Source: Streptomyces aureocirculatus (lineage in GTDB: Bacteria; Actinomycetota; Actinomycetes; Streptomycetales; Streptomycetaceae). From it: a DNA stretch of 64,000 nt. The notes below the pieces were generated by a model. That model was not told the origin of the DNA. It saw only the letters and a list, made by a program, of their open reading frames with translations, and ran no database searches. The position numbers and the translations under genes were made by a program. The DNA lies in NCBI RefSeq assembly GCF_000720475.1, contig NZ_JOAP01000007.1, positions 62,001-126,000 on the forward strand, in the 5' to 3' direction. Of this stretch, positions 25,595-34,616 are shown piece after piece (the first letter of the stretch is position 1; the number at the start of each line of letters is the position of its first letter).

Positions 25595-27801
25595 TGAGAA
25601 CCGCTCCCCCGTGGCCACGTTCCCGAAGACTGTGGCCCGCGCTGCTTGCCGCGCTCGCCCTGGTGCTCGGCCTGACCTCGGTGGCCGGGGCCCGTCCGGA
25701 CGGGCCCCGGCTCCAGCAGCAGACCCTGACCTGGACCGCCGACAACGACATCGCCAAGTACAAGTCCGCGCCGACGACGGCGGTCGCGGGAAGGACGACG
25801 ATCGTCTTCGAGAACAGCGTGGCGACCGGCAACACCACCGGCATGCCGCACACGCTGACGTTCGACGTCTCCGACCCCGAGTACAACAACGACGTCCCGC
25901 TGAACATCCTCGCCAACCCGGGCGACGACAAGGGCGGCAAGCACACGGCCGAGGTGACCCTCACCCCGGGCCGCTACCGTTACTACTGCACCATCCCCGG
26001 ACACGGTGCGATGCAGGGCATCCTGGTAGTGACCGAGGGCGGCGGCGAGGACACCACGGCCCCCGAGGCCGAGGCGGACGTCCAGGGCGCGACCAACTCC
26101 GACGGCGCGTACGTCGGTTCGGCGACGGTCGCGGTGACGGCGACCGACGAGGGCTCGGGCGTCGACAGGATCGAGTACGCCGTCGGGGCCGACGGGGCGT
26201 GGCAGCCGTACACCGCGCCCGTCGTCGTCAACACCGTCGGCACCCACAAGATCCGCTATCGCGCCATCGACAAGGCGGGCAACGTCGCGGCCGGGAAGGC
26301 CGTGGACTTCACGGTCGTCGCGCCGTCGACGGACGACAGGACACCGCCGGAGACGTCGGCGACGGTCACCGGTGAGCAGAACGGCTCGGGTCAGTACCTG
26401 GGCATGGCGACGGTCACGGTGGCGGCGTCCGACGCGGGCTCCGGCCTGAACAAGGTCGAGTACGCGCTCGGCGACGGCGCCTGGACGGCGTACACGGCAC
26501 CCGTGATGGTGCACGCGGTCGGCACCCACAAGGTGCGCTACCGCGCCGCCGACAAGGCGGGCAACGTGGCGCCGGAGAAGTCGGTGGAGTTCACCGTGGT
26601 GACGCCGCCGGTCGAGGACAAGACGCCGCCGGAGACGTCGGCGAAGGTCGAGGGCGACAAGAACTCCGACGGCGCCTACATCGGCCGCGCGAAGGTCACG
26701 GTGTCCGCGACCGACGCGGGCTCGGGCGTCGACAAGGTCGAGTACTCCCTGGACGGCGGCCCGTACGTGGCGTACGCCGCGCCGGTGGTCGTCGACCGCG
26801 TCGGGCGGCACACGGTGGCGTACCGGGCGAGCGACAAGGCGGGCAACACCGCGCCCGCGAAGTCCGTGGCGTTCACGGTCGACGAGGGCGGCGGGGTCCC
26901 CGGGCCCGACTGTCCCGAGTACGACGAACGCTCGACGGTGTTCGTCGGCACGGTCGACACCGGCATCCCGAACCGTGTCACCGACAACCGGTGCCGGATC
27001 GGCGAGCTGATCGAGGACGAGAAGGACTGGTCGTCGCACGCGCTGTTCCTCAAGCACGTCAAGACGGTCACGGACCGCCTCAAGAGGGCAGGAGAGATCG
27101 ACAAGCGCGAGTACAACAAGATCAACAAAGCGGCCGGGGAGTCCGGCATCGGCAAGCCGGGCCAGACCGAGGGCTATCGTCCCCTCTTCGACGGCACCCA
27201 GAAGTCGTTCGCCAAGTGGAGCCACGTGGGCGGCGGTTCGTTCGGTCTGAACGGCGACGGCACGATGACGTCGGGCACCACGAAGAGCGGCCTCGGCATG
27301 CTGTGGTTCCCCGAGCGCAAGTACGGGGACTTCTCGCTGAAGCTCCAGTGGCGCGACGACGCCCCGTCGAACGGCAACGCCAACTCGGGTGTCTTCGTGC
27401 GCTTCCCGCAGGTCCACGACCACCCGGAGGAGTCACGTCCGGAGTGGGTCGCCATCAAGTACGGCCACGAGGTGCAGGTACTCGACCGTCCTGACGGCGA
27501 CATGTACAAGACGGGTTCGATCTACGGCTTCGACCGCGTCGGTCTCGCGGGTGCGGGTGTGACCCCCAAGGGCACCTGGAACGACTACGAGATCCGCGTC
27601 GTCGACCAGCACTACTCGATCTACCGCAACGGGGTCCTGCTCAACGAGTTCGACAACACCGGCGGCCGGGTCTTCGAGCCGCCGCGCGGCGACGACCCCG
27701 GCACGGACGGCCGCCGCTTCGCGTCCGGGTACATCGGCCTCCAGGTCCACGGCACGACGGACGTGGTGTCGTACCGGGACATCCGGATCAAGGAGCTGTA
27801 G
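25591..27801 (+). CDS. Secreted cupredoxin - triple Ig-like - DUF1080 (3-keto-glycoside hydrolase-like) protein
   Basis: 736 residues. Signal peptide: RRLWPALLAALALVLGLTSVAGA. Residues about 45-150 are a plastocyanin-like domain with a full type-1 copper ligand set: His in GMPHTLTF, Cys and His in YYCTIPGHGAM, and Met. Three near-identical Ig-like modules of about 90 residues follow (DTTAPEAEADVQG, DDRTPPETSATVTG, EDKTPPETSAKVEG; each ends Y/RYRA-DKAGNVA). A linker has two Cys. The C-terminal DUF1080/LamG-like domain (about 530-736) contains GYRPLFDGTQKSFAKW, NSGVFVRFP and GYIGLQVHG. DUF1080 proteins hydrolyse 3-keto-glycosides. The cupredoxin suggests electron exchange with the upstream dehydrogenase or the laccase. 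Confidence 0.88.
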   Translation: MMRTAPPWPRSRRLWPALLAALALVLGLTSVAGARPDGPRLQQQTLTWTADNDIAKYKSAPTTAVAGRTTIVFENSVATGNTTGMPHTLTFDVSDPEYNNDVPLNILANPGDDKGGKHTAEVTLTPGRYRYYCTIPGHGAMQGILVVTEGGGEDTTAPEAEADVQGATNSDGAYVGSATVAVTATDEGSGVDRIEYAVGADGAWQPYTAPVVVNTVGTHKIRYRAIDKAGNVAAGKAVDFTVVAPSTDDRTPPETSATVTGEQNGSGQYLGMATVTVAASDAGSGLNKVEYALGDGAWTAYTAPVMVHAVGTHKVRYRAADKAGNVAPEKSVEFTVVTPPVEDKTPPETSAKVEGDKNSDGAYIGRAKVTVSATDAGSGVDKVEYSLDGGPYVAYAAPVVVDRVGRHTVAYRASDKAGNTAPAKSVAFTVDEGGGVPGPDCPEYDERSTVFVGTVDTGIPNRVTDNRCRIGELIEDEKDWSSHALFLKHVKTVTDRLKRAGEIDKREYNKINKAAGESGIGKPGQTEGYRPLFDGTQKSFAKWSHVGGGSFGLNGDGTMTSGTTKSGLGMLWFPERKYGDFSLKLQWRDDAPSNGNANSGVFVRFPQVHDHPEESRPEWVAIKYGHEVQVLDRPDGDMYKTGSIYGFDRVGLAGAGVTPKGTWNDYEIRVVDQHYSIYRNGVLLNEFDNTGGRVFEPPRGDDPGTDGRRFASGYIGLQVHGTTDVVSYRDIRIKEL
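26044..26883 (+). repeat. Three internal repeats of about 280 bp encoding Ig-like modules
   Basis: Three tandem segments of the cupredoxin-DUF1080 gene encode homologous modules that share YTAPV, VGTHK/RH and ASDKAGN. DNA identity is high enough for slippage or recombination to change copy number. Confidence 0.75.
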
Positions 27802-27830
27802 GCGGCAACTGTCCGCTGCTGGGAGCGGGT

Positions 27831-28850
27831 TCAGTCGTCGTCGTGCCTGGCACGGCTCGGCTGGACCCGCTTCGGCTCTCCGGGCATCTTCGGGTACTCC
27901 GGCGGATAGGGCAGATCGCCGTGCCCATGGTCGCGTTCGTCGCGGTCCGCCTGCTCCAGGACCGCGTCCAGGGAGAAGGCGTACTCGTCCATGTCCCGAT
28001 GTACGTCACCGAGCCGGGCGAACCGCCCGGGCATCGTGGCGATGTCGAAGTCGCGGGGCACGGCGTCGTCGAGTTCGTCCCAGCTCAGGGGCGCCGAGAC
28101 AGGGGCGTGCGGACGGGCGCGGACGGAGTAGGCGGAGGCGATGGTGCGGTCGCGGGCGGTCTGGTTGTAGTCGACGAAGATCCGCTCGCCGCGCTCCTCC
28201 TTCCACCAGGCGGTCGTCACCGCGTCCGGCATGCGCCGCTCCAGGGCCCGGCCGCAGGTGATCGCGGCTCTGCGCACCTCGGTGAACGTCCAGCGCGGTG
28301 TGATCGGCACGAAGACGTGGATGCCGCGCCCGCCGGACGTCTTGGGACAGCCGCGCAGGCCGAACCCGTCGAGCAGGTCCCGCAGTTCATGGGCGGCGCG
28401 GACGGCGTCGGCGTAGTCGGTACCTGGCTGCGGATCGAGGTCCAGACGCAGTTCGTCCGGGTGGTCGAGGTCGCCGCGCCGCACCGGCCAGGGGTGGAAG
28501 GTGAGCGTGCCGTACTGGGCGGCCCACACCACGGCGGCGACCTCGGTGGGGCACATCTCGTCGGCGGTGCGGCCGCTGGGGAAGGCGATGGTGGCGGTCG
28601 GGGTCCAGTCGGGCAGGTTCTTCGGTGCGCGCTTCTGGTAGAAGTGCTCGCCCTCGATGCCTTCGGGGTACCGCTCCAGGGTGGTGGGCCGGTCGCGCAG
28701 CGCCCGCAGGATGCCCCCGCCGACGGCGATGAAGTACTCGGCGACGTCCCGCTTGGTGAAGCCGCGCTCGGGAAACAGCACACGGTCGGGGCTGGAGAGC
28801 CGCACCTCGCGCTCGCCCGCCGTCAGCTCCACCGCCGCTCCCGCTCCCAT
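27831..28850 (-). CDS. LigD-type polymerase domain protein (primase-polymerase of bacterial NHEJ)
   Basis: 339 residues from the ATG at 28850. The archaeo-eukaryotic primase fold of LigD-Pol: LSSPDRVLFPERGFTKRDVAEYF, DRPTTLERYPEGIEGEHFYQKRAP, LDLDPQPGTDYADAV with the catalytic Asp pair, KTSGGRGIHVFVPI, and DYNQTARDRTIASAYSVRARP. It adds (ribo)nucleotides during end-joining. There is no fused ligase or nuclease domain; the ligase is the divergent neighbour 73 bp away. No Ku gene occurs in the window. The C-terminus is acidic/basic and ends RHDDD. Also possible in base-excision repair, as shown for mycobacterial LigC complexes. Confidence 0.92.
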   Translation of the reverse strand: MGAGAAVELTAGEREVRLSSPDRVLFPERGFTKRDVAEYFIAVGGGILRALRDRPTTLERYPEGIEGEHFYQKRAPKNLPDWTPTATIAFPSGRTADEMCPTEVAAVVWAAQYGTLTFHPWPVRRGDLDHPDELRLDLDPQPGTDYADAVRAAHELRDLLDGFGLRGCPKTSGGRGIHVFVPITPRWTFTEVRRAAITCGRALERRMPDAVTTAWWKEERGERIFVDYNQTARDRTIASAYSVRARPHAPVSAPLSWDELDDAVPRDFDIATMPGRFARLGDVHRDMDEYAFSLDAVLEQADRDERDHGHGDLPYPPEYPKMPGEPKRVQPSRARHDDD

Positions 28851-28923
28851 GCGGCCACCGTAGACGCGTACGACAAATGCCGCACACCGGGCGGTTCCGG
28901 GCGGACGGCCGGAGAATCGGGTC

Positions 28924-29997
28924 ATGGATCTGCCGGTGATGCCGCCCGTGAAGCCCATGCTCGCCAAGTCCGTGGCGCGCATTCCGCCCGGTATGCAGTA
29001 CGAGGCGAAGTGGGACGGGTTCCGTGCGATCGTCTTCAGGGACGGCCCGGAGGTCGAGCTGGGCAGCCGCAGCGGCAAGACGCTGACCAGGTACTTTCCC
29101 GAGCTGGTCGAGGCGCTGCGGGAGCGGCTGCCCGAGCGGTGCGTGGTGGACGGTGAGATCGTGATCGCGCGCGGGGAGCGGCTCGACTTCGACGCCCTGA
29201 CCGAGCGCATCCATCCGGCCGCCTCCCGGGTGCGGACGCTCGCGGAGCGGACACCGGCGTCGTTCGTCGCCTTCGACCTGCTCGCCCTCTTCGACGAGCC
29301 GCTCCTCGACGTTCCCCTCAGCGACCGGCGCCGGCTCCTGACCGGCGCCCTGGAGGGCGTGCGCGCACCCGTGCACCTCGCGCCCGCGACGCTGGACCGG
29401 GACGTGGCCGAGCGGTGGTTCGAGGAGTACGAGGGCGCCGGGCTCGACGGAGTGATCGCCAAGCCGCTCGACCTGCGCTACCGGCCGAACGAGCGCCTCA
29501 TGTACAAGATCAAGCACGAGCGTACGGCCGACTGCGTGGTCGCGGGCTTCCGCTTCCACAAGAGCGGCCCGGTGGTGGGCTCGCTGCTCCTCGGCCTGTA
29601 CGACGACGGGGGCACGTTGCAGCACGTCGGGGTCTGCGCGGCGTTCTCCATGAAGCGGCGGGCCGAGCTGGTGACGGAGCTGGAGCCACTGCGGATGTCC
29701 GACCCGGCCGAGCACCCCTGGGCCGCCTGGACGGACGAGGCGGCCCACGCGGACGCCCAACTGCCCGGGGCGGTGAGCCGCTGGACCGGCAAGAAGGACC
29801 TCTCCTGGGTGCCGTTGCGGCCCGAGCGGGTGTGTGAGGTCGCCTACGACCACATGGAGAACGGGGCGCGGTTCCGGCACACGGCACAGTTCCGCCGGTG
29901 GCGGCCGGACCGGGTGCCTGGGTCCTGCACGTACGCCCAGCTTGAGGAACCGGTGAGCTACGACTTGGGAGCGGTGTTGGGGTCACCCCCTGGGTAG
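28924..29997 (+). CDS. ATP-dependent DNA ligase (LigC-like)
   Basis: 357 residues, the size of mycobacterial LigC. Nucleotidyltransferase motif I is YEAKWDGFRAI with the adenylated Lys near residue 28, followed by LGSRSGKTLTRYFPEL, motif III VDGEIVIA/FDLLAL, motif IV GLDGVIAKPLDLRY and motif V YKIKHERTADCVV, then an OB-fold domain. Seals nicks with ATP. Divergent from the LigD-type polymerase; together they make a split repair pair found in many Streptomyces. Confidence 0.92.
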   Translation: MDLPVMPPVKPMLAKSVARIPPGMQYEAKWDGFRAIVFRDGPEVELGSRSGKTLTRYFPELVEALRERLPERCVVDGEIVIARGERLDFDALTERIHPAASRVRTLAERTPASFVAFDLLALFDEPLLDVPLSDRRRLLTGALEGVRAPVHLAPATLDRDVAERWFEEYEGAGLDGVIAKPLDLRYRPNERLMYKIKHERTADCVVAGFRFHKSGPVVGSLLLGLYDDGGTLQHVGVCAAFSMKRRAELVTELEPLRMSDPAEHPWAAWTDEAAHADAQLPGAVSRWTGKKDLSWVPLRPERVCEVAYDHMENGARFRHTAQFRRWRPDRVPGSCTYAQLEEPVSYDLGAVLGSPPG

Positions 29998-30131
29998 AAC
30001 CGCCCACAGGGTCAGCGGCCTGCCCGCAGACGAAATCGAGCCAACGCCCGGCGCGCCGCTTCCGACCCCCCGCCGCTCCCCATAGGCTCCGCCCCCGACA
30101 CCCGAGTTACCGCTGGTAAGGGGGAGAGCCC

Positions 30132-31919
30132 GTGGGGCACGCACAAGGCAGTACCCGCAGAGCCTTCGTGGGACGGACGGCAGCGGCAGGCGGCGCGGCG
30201 GCGTTGGGCCTTGGGACACTGCCCGCACAAGCGAGGGCCGCAACAGGAGCGCCCAGGAACAAGCAGACGGTCGCCGTGCTCGGCGGCGGCGTCGCCGGGC
30301 TGACCGCCGCCCACGAACTGGCGGAACGCGGCTTCGCGGTCACCGTGTACGAGCGCCGCGCCCTGGGCGGCAAGGCCCGCAGCATGGACGTACCCGACAG
30401 CGCGAAGGGCACTCGCAAGCCGCTGCCCGCGGAGCACGGCTTCCGGTTCATCCCGGGGATCTACCACAACCTCCCCGACACCATGCGCCGCATTCCGTTC
30501 CCGGGGAACGCGAACGGTGTCTGGGACAACCTGGTCAGCCCGCCGGAGATGAGCTTCGCCCGCTCCGGCGGCCGCGAGGACATCCGCCTGCCGATCCCCC
30601 AGCACACCGGCGACCCGGCACGCCTGACCAAGGACGACATCGCCCGCGCGCTCACCGCGCTGCTCGACACGGCCACCAGCATCCCCGGCCACGAGGTCGC
30701 GTACTTCGTCAACCGCGCCCTGGTCTTCCTCACGAGCTGCGACGAGCGCCGCGACGACGACTGGGAGTCGACCCCCTGGTGGGAGTTCGTGCGCGCCGAG
30801 CAGATGTCGAAGGACTACCAGCGCGTCCTCGCCATCGGCATCACCCGCAACATCGTGGCGACCAAGGCCGAGGAGGCCAGCACCCGCACCGTCGGCACGC
30901 TCGGCGAGGCGTTCGTCTTCAACGCCCTGGGGCGCGGCGCGGACGGCCCGCCCGACCGGATCCTGAACGCGCCGACCAACGAGGCGTGGATCGACCCGTG
31001 GGTGGCGCATCTGAAGGCCATCGGCGTGGAGTTCCGCATCGGCTGGACGGTGCGCGACCTGGTGTACGGCGACGGCAGGATCACCCGTACGGTCGTCGAG
31101 AACCCTGCGGGCAGGCGCGAGGACGTCGTCGCCGACCACTACGTACAGGCCATGCCGGTCGAGCACGCCCGCCGTACCTGGAGCAGGGAGCTGAAGGCGG
31201 CGGACCCGCAGTTGGCGCGCTGCGACAAGCTCAGGACGGACTGGATGACGGGCATCCAGTTCTATCTGACGGAGCGCCCCGGCACCGTCGATGGCCACTT
31301 CAACTGCATCGACTCGCCCTGGTCGCTGACCGGCATCGCCCAGGCGGCGCACTGGAAGGGCCGTGACTTCCCCAAGGACTACGGCGACGGCACCGCCGTG
31401 GACTGTCTGTCGGTGGACATCTCCGAGTGGGACAAGCCGGGCATCCTGTACGGCAAGACGGCCAAGCGGTGCACGCGCGACGAGGTGGCGCGCGAGGTGT
31501 GGGCACAGTTGAAGGCGTCCCTGAACGACACCGGCAAGGCGGTCCTGAGCGACGCCAAGCTGCACTCGTGGTTCCTCGACCCGGGCGTCGACGGCATCGG
31601 CGGCCCGAACCCCACCAACGAGGACGAACTCCTCATCCACCCGGTGGGCACCCTGCACAACCGCCCCTCGGCGGCGACGAGGATCCCGAACCTGTTCCTG
31701 GCGGGCGACTACGTGGCCGTCGACATCGACCTGGCGACGATGGAGGGCGCCAACGCCGCGGCCCGCCAGGCGGTCAACGCCCTGCTCGACCGGGTGGGCT
31801 CGGACCACGAGCGGTGCGAGGTGACACCCCTGTACCGCGCCCCGGAGATCGAGGGCCTCAGGCGCCACGACCGCCTCAGGTACCGGCTCGGTCTGCCCAA
31901 TGCCCTCGATCTGGGGTGA
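30132..31919 (+). CDS. Tat-exported FAD-dependent oxidoreductase (amine oxidase / phytoene-desaturase-like)
   Basis: 595 residues from GTG at 30132 behind AAGGGGGAGAGCCC. Twin-arginine signal STRRAFVGRTAAAGGAAALG. The FAD dinucleotide motif VAVLGGGVAGLTAAHELAERGFAVTVYE begins near residue 45, with GGKARS after it. The C-terminal FAD motif is LFLAGDYVAVDIDLATMEGANAAARQAVNAL. The fold is that of hydroxysqualene dehydroxylase, phytoene desaturase and amine oxidases. It is 34 bp (plus a start) ahead of a DUF3048 lipoprotein. The substrate is unknown; location outside the membrane sets it apart from carotenoid enzymes. Confidence 0.85.
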   Translation: MGHAQGSTRRAFVGRTAAAGGAAALGLGTLPAQARAATGAPRNKQTVAVLGGGVAGLTAAHELAERGFAVTVYERRALGGKARSMDVPDSAKGTRKPLPAEHGFRFIPGIYHNLPDTMRRIPFPGNANGVWDNLVSPPEMSFARSGGREDIRLPIPQHTGDPARLTKDDIARALTALLDTATSIPGHEVAYFVNRALVFLTSCDERRDDDWESTPWWEFVRAEQMSKDYQRVLAIGITRNIVATKAEEASTRTVGTLGEAFVFNALGRGADGPPDRILNAPTNEAWIDPWVAHLKAIGVEFRIGWTVRDLVYGDGRITRTVVENPAGRREDVVADHYVQAMPVEHARRTWSRELKAADPQLARCDKLRTDWMTGIQFYLTERPGTVDGHFNCIDSPWSLTGIAQAAHWKGRDFPKDYGDGTAVDCLSVDISEWDKPGILYGKTAKRCTRDEVAREVWAQLKASLNDTGKAVLSDAKLHSWFLDPGVDGIGGPNPTNEDELLIHPVGTLHNRPSAATRIPNLFLAGDYVAVDIDLATMEGANAAARQAVNALLDRVGSDHERCEVTPLYRAPEIEGLRRHDRLRYRLGLPNALDLG

Positions 31920-31970
31920 GATCTCCCCGGTCGTGGCTGCGTCGCGGCCGGTACGGGGTAAAGCCCCGGC

Positions 31971-32918
31971 ATGACATCGCGAAGACGACAGTGGCGTGCG
32001 GCGATGGCGGTGGCGCTGCTCGCCGCCCTGGCCCCGGCCTGCACACTTGAGGAAAGGCCGGGTGCGGGCCGCGACGAGAAGCGGCCCGTGCGCGGCGGAG
32101 CCGAGGGCCGCGTGCTCGCCGTGAAGATCGACAATGTGCGTCCCGCACGCCCGCAGACCGGCCTCGACGCGGCGGACGTCGTGTACGCCGAGCAGGTGGA
32201 GGCCGGTCTGAGCCGGCTGATGGCGGTGTACGCCACCAGGCTGCCCCCGGTCGTGGGGCCGGTGCGCAGCGCACGGGAGACGGACCTGGAACTCCTCCGC
32301 CAGTTCGACCGCCCGGCGCTCGCGTTCTCCGGGGCGCAGAACAAGCTGCTCCCGCTGATCGGCCGGGCACCGCTGCGCGCGCTGCCCGCGGAAGGGCCGG
32401 CCGAGAAGGCGTACCACCGGGGCGACGACAGACCGGCCCCGCACAACCTCTATCTGCGGCCCGCGGCGCTCGGGGTGCGACCCGAGCCGAGCGGTCTGAA
32501 GAGCACCGGTTTCACGTTCGGCCCGCGCCCGTCCGGCGGTACGCCGCTGACCCGGCACACGGTCACCTTCCCGTCGGCCCGCTTCACCTTCACCTGGGTC
32601 GAGTACGAGGGTCGCTGGCACATCTCGATGGACGACGACACGGCCCGCACCCCGGAGGGCAAGGCGTTGTCGGCCGCGACGGTGGTGGTGCAGCGCGTCG
32701 ACGTCAGGGACTCCCGCTACCACGACAGCTCCGGCAACTCCTCCCCGCTCACCCGCTCGGTGGGCTCGGGCACCGCCAAGGTGCTGCGGGACGGCCGGTC
32801 CTACGAGGCGCGCTGGGAGCGCAGGACCGCCGAGGGCGGCACCGAATTCAGCACGCCCGACGGCAAGCCGCTGGCGTTCGCGCGGGGCCCGGTGTGGGTG
32901 GTGTTCACGAAGGCCTGA
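31971..32918 (+). CDS. DUF3048 (YerB-like) lipoprotein
   Basis: 315 residues. N-terminus RRRQWRAAMAVALLAALAPAC is a lipoprotein signal with Cys near residue 24. The DUF3048 domain follows: VLAVKIDNVRPARPQTGLDAADVVYAEQVEAGLSRLMAVY, PPVVGPVRSARETD, then a C-terminal part with HNLY and TPDGKPLAFARGPVWVVF. YerB-like proteins are extracytoplasmic and possibly tied to cell-wall synthesis; function unproven. A 23-bp perfect inverted repeat follows the gene. Confidence 0.88.
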   Translation: MTSRRRQWRAAMAVALLAALAPACTLEERPGAGRDEKRPVRGGAEGRVLAVKIDNVRPARPQTGLDAADVVYAEQVEAGLSRLMAVYATRLPPVVGPVRSARETDLELLRQFDRPALAFSGAQNKLLPLIGRAPLRALPAEGPAEKAYHRGDDRPAPHNLYLRPAALGVRPEPSGLKSTGFTFGPRPSGGTPLTRHTVTFPSARFTFTWVEYEGRWHISMDDDTARTPEGKALSAATVVVQRVDVRDSRYHDSSGNSSPLTRSVGSGTAKVLRDGRSYEARWERRTAEGGTEFSTPDGKPLAFARGPVWVVFTKA

Positions 32919-32960
32919 CGGTCGCGGCCCGCGGGTCGCGCAGTTGCCCTTGCGGGTCAG

Positions 32961-33034
32961 CCTCGACCAGCGGGGCGTCGGCGTCGGTGGAGCGGTCGAG
33001 GCGCACCCGCTCGCCGACGCCCCGCTGGTCGAGG
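32961..33034. terminator. Very long hairpin between lipoprotein gene and pcaH
   Basis: Arms 32961-32983 and 33012-33034 are a 23-bp perfect inverted repeat; the 28-nt loop can add an AGCGG/CCGCT pair. It lies 42 bp after the lipoprotein stop and 264 bp before pcaH, in a 379-bp gap. The remaining 260 bp show no gene or other clear signal. Confidence 0.75.
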
Positions 33035-33297
33035 CGTGCGCTGAACGCTGTCGGCTTCGCGCCGCGGCCGCCCCGGGGTTGGCCCCGCACTCGCCCCTGA
33101 GTGGGAGCGGTCGCGCCCTCGGAGTCGCCGCGACGGCCGTCTTGACCGCTTCCGCAGGCAGTGGCAGCGTGAGCCGAGTTCGCGGGAACAGTCAGCAATC
33201 GGCAGAAGCAGTCAGTGCACTGATGATCCGCCCTTGTACTCCGCCCCGACGCACTCCGCCCTGATGAACTCCAGCGCTCAGGGAGGCGCAGTCACCC

Positions 33298-33999
33298 ATG
33301 ACCCGGACGACCGCTCCTGTACCTCCCCGCCCCCGCTCCTGCCCCCCGTACCGCGGCACCCGGTACCGCACCCCCGCCAGGCCCTTGGTCGCGGTACAGG
33401 ACCCGGAGGCCGTGGAGCTGACCGGTCCCGTGTTCGGCGCCGCCGACATCACCCCGCTCGACCACGATCTGACGCGGCAGCACACCGGGGAGCCGATAGG
33501 TGAGCGGATCACGGTCACCGGGCGGGTGCGCGACCGCCGGGGACACCCGGTGCGCGGCCAGTTGGTGGAGCTGTGGCAGGCCAACGCGGCCGGCCGGTAC
33601 GCGCACCGCCTCGATCAGCACCTGGCGCCGCTCGACCCGAACTTCACGGGCTGCGGCCGCTGTCTGACCGACGACGAGGGCCGGTACGCGTTCACCACCG
33701 TCCGTCCCGGCGCCTACCCGTGGCGCAACCACGTCAACGCCTGGCGCCCCGCGCACCTCCACTTCTCCTTCTTCGGCACCGCGTTCACCCAGCGCCTTGT
33801 GACGCAGATGTACTTCCCGGGGGACCCCCTCCTCGCCTTGGACCCGGTGCTCCTGTCCGTCACCGACGAGGCGGCGCGGGCCCGGCTCGTGGCCGCGTAC
33901 GCCCACGATCTGTCGGTGCCGGAGTGGTCGCTCGGCTACCGCTGGGACGTCGTCCTCGACGGCCCCTGCGCCACCCTCTTCGAGGAGGACGGCCGATGA
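33298..33999 (+). CDS. pcaH: Protocatechuate 3,4-dioxygenase beta subunit
   Basis: 233 residues. Intradiol ring-cleaving dioxygenase subunit that carries the non-haem Fe(III) site: PYRGTRYRTP, GRVRDRRGHPVRGQLVELWQANAAGRYAHRLD with the first Tyr ligand, AYPWRNHVNAWRPAHLHFSFFG with the second Tyr/His set, and QMYFPGDPLL. Opens protocatechuate to beta-carboxy-cis,cis-muconate in the beta-ketoadipate pathway. It overlaps pcaG by 4 bp. The genes for later steps (pcaB, L, I, J, F) are not in the window. Confidence 0.93.
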   Translation: MTRTTAPVPPRPRSCPPYRGTRYRTPARPLVAVQDPEAVELTGPVFGAADITPLDHDLTRQHTGEPIGERITVTGRVRDRRGHPVRGQLVELWQANAAGRYAHRLDQHLAPLDPNFTGCGRCLTDDEGRYAFTTVRPGAYPWRNHVNAWRPAHLHFSFFGTAFTQRLVTQMYFPGDPLLALDPVLLSVTDEAARARLVAAYAHDLSVPEWSLGYRWDVVLDGPCATLFEEDGR

Positions 34000-34571
34000 C
34001 GGCACCGCACGCGCCCACGCCCTCCCAGACGATCGGCCCCTTCCACGGCCACGCGCTGCCCGTCGTCGACGGCGGGGCGATCGCGCCCGTCGCCCATCCG
34101 GAGACGATCACCGTGCACGGGTACGTGTACGACGGCGCGGGCGAGCCCGTCCCCGACGCCCTCGTGGAGATCTGGCAGCCCGCCCCGGACGGCTCCCGCA
34201 CGGGGGCGCCCGGGTCGCTGCGGCGCGATCCCGTCACCGGGCGCGCGGCGGGCCGTGACGGGGTCACGTTCACCGGGTTCGGCCGGGTGGCGACGGATGC
34301 GGACGGCCGGTGGGCGGTACGCACGCTGCCGCCGGGCGGCGTCCCGTACCTGTCGGTCGCCCTCTTCGCGCGCGGTCTGCTGCGCCATCTGTACACGCGC
34401 GTGTACCTGTGGGAGGAGCCCGGCGACACCCTGCTCGCCTCGCTGGCCGCGGACCGCCGCGCGACGCTGCTCGCCCGTCCGGAACCACCCCGCACGTACC
34501 GCTTCGACCTGCGTCTTCAGGGTGCGGGCGAGACGGTGTTCCTGGAGTTCTCGGGGGCGGGGCGTCCATGA
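33996..34571 (+). CDS. pcaG: Protocatechuate 3,4-dioxygenase alpha subunit
   Basis: 191 residues from the ATG at 33996 (ATGA overlap with pcaH, so translation is coupled). Alpha subunit of the same enzyme: TPSQTIGPFHGHAL, HGYVYDGAGEPVPDALVEIWQPAPDG, GFGRVATDADGRWAVRTLPPG and HLYTRVYLWEEPGDTLLASL. It lacks the iron ligands, as expected for an alpha subunit. Followed by a tandem repeat and the convergent steroid-type SDR gene. Confidence 0.93.
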   Translation: MTAPHAPTPSQTIGPFHGHALPVVDGGAIAPVAHPETITVHGYVYDGAGEPVPDALVEIWQPAPDGSRTGAPGSLRRDPVTGRAAGRDGVTFTGFGRVATDADGRWAVRTLPPGGVPYLSVALFARGLLRHLYTRVYLWEEPGDTLLASLAADRRATLLARPEPPRTYRFDLRLQGAGETVFLEFSGAGRP

Positions 34572-34616
34572 GCGGTATGCGGTGGCCGAGACGGTGGCCG
34601 AGACCCTGTGCGGAGG

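Noticed and set aside
27122..27509. Minus-strand ORFs inside the DUF1080 gene
   Set aside because: Shadow frames without recognisable domains.
30132..31919. Carotenoid desaturase assignment for the FAD oxidoreductase
   Set aside because: It has a Tat signal and no carotenoid genes beside it, so only the broad family is supported.
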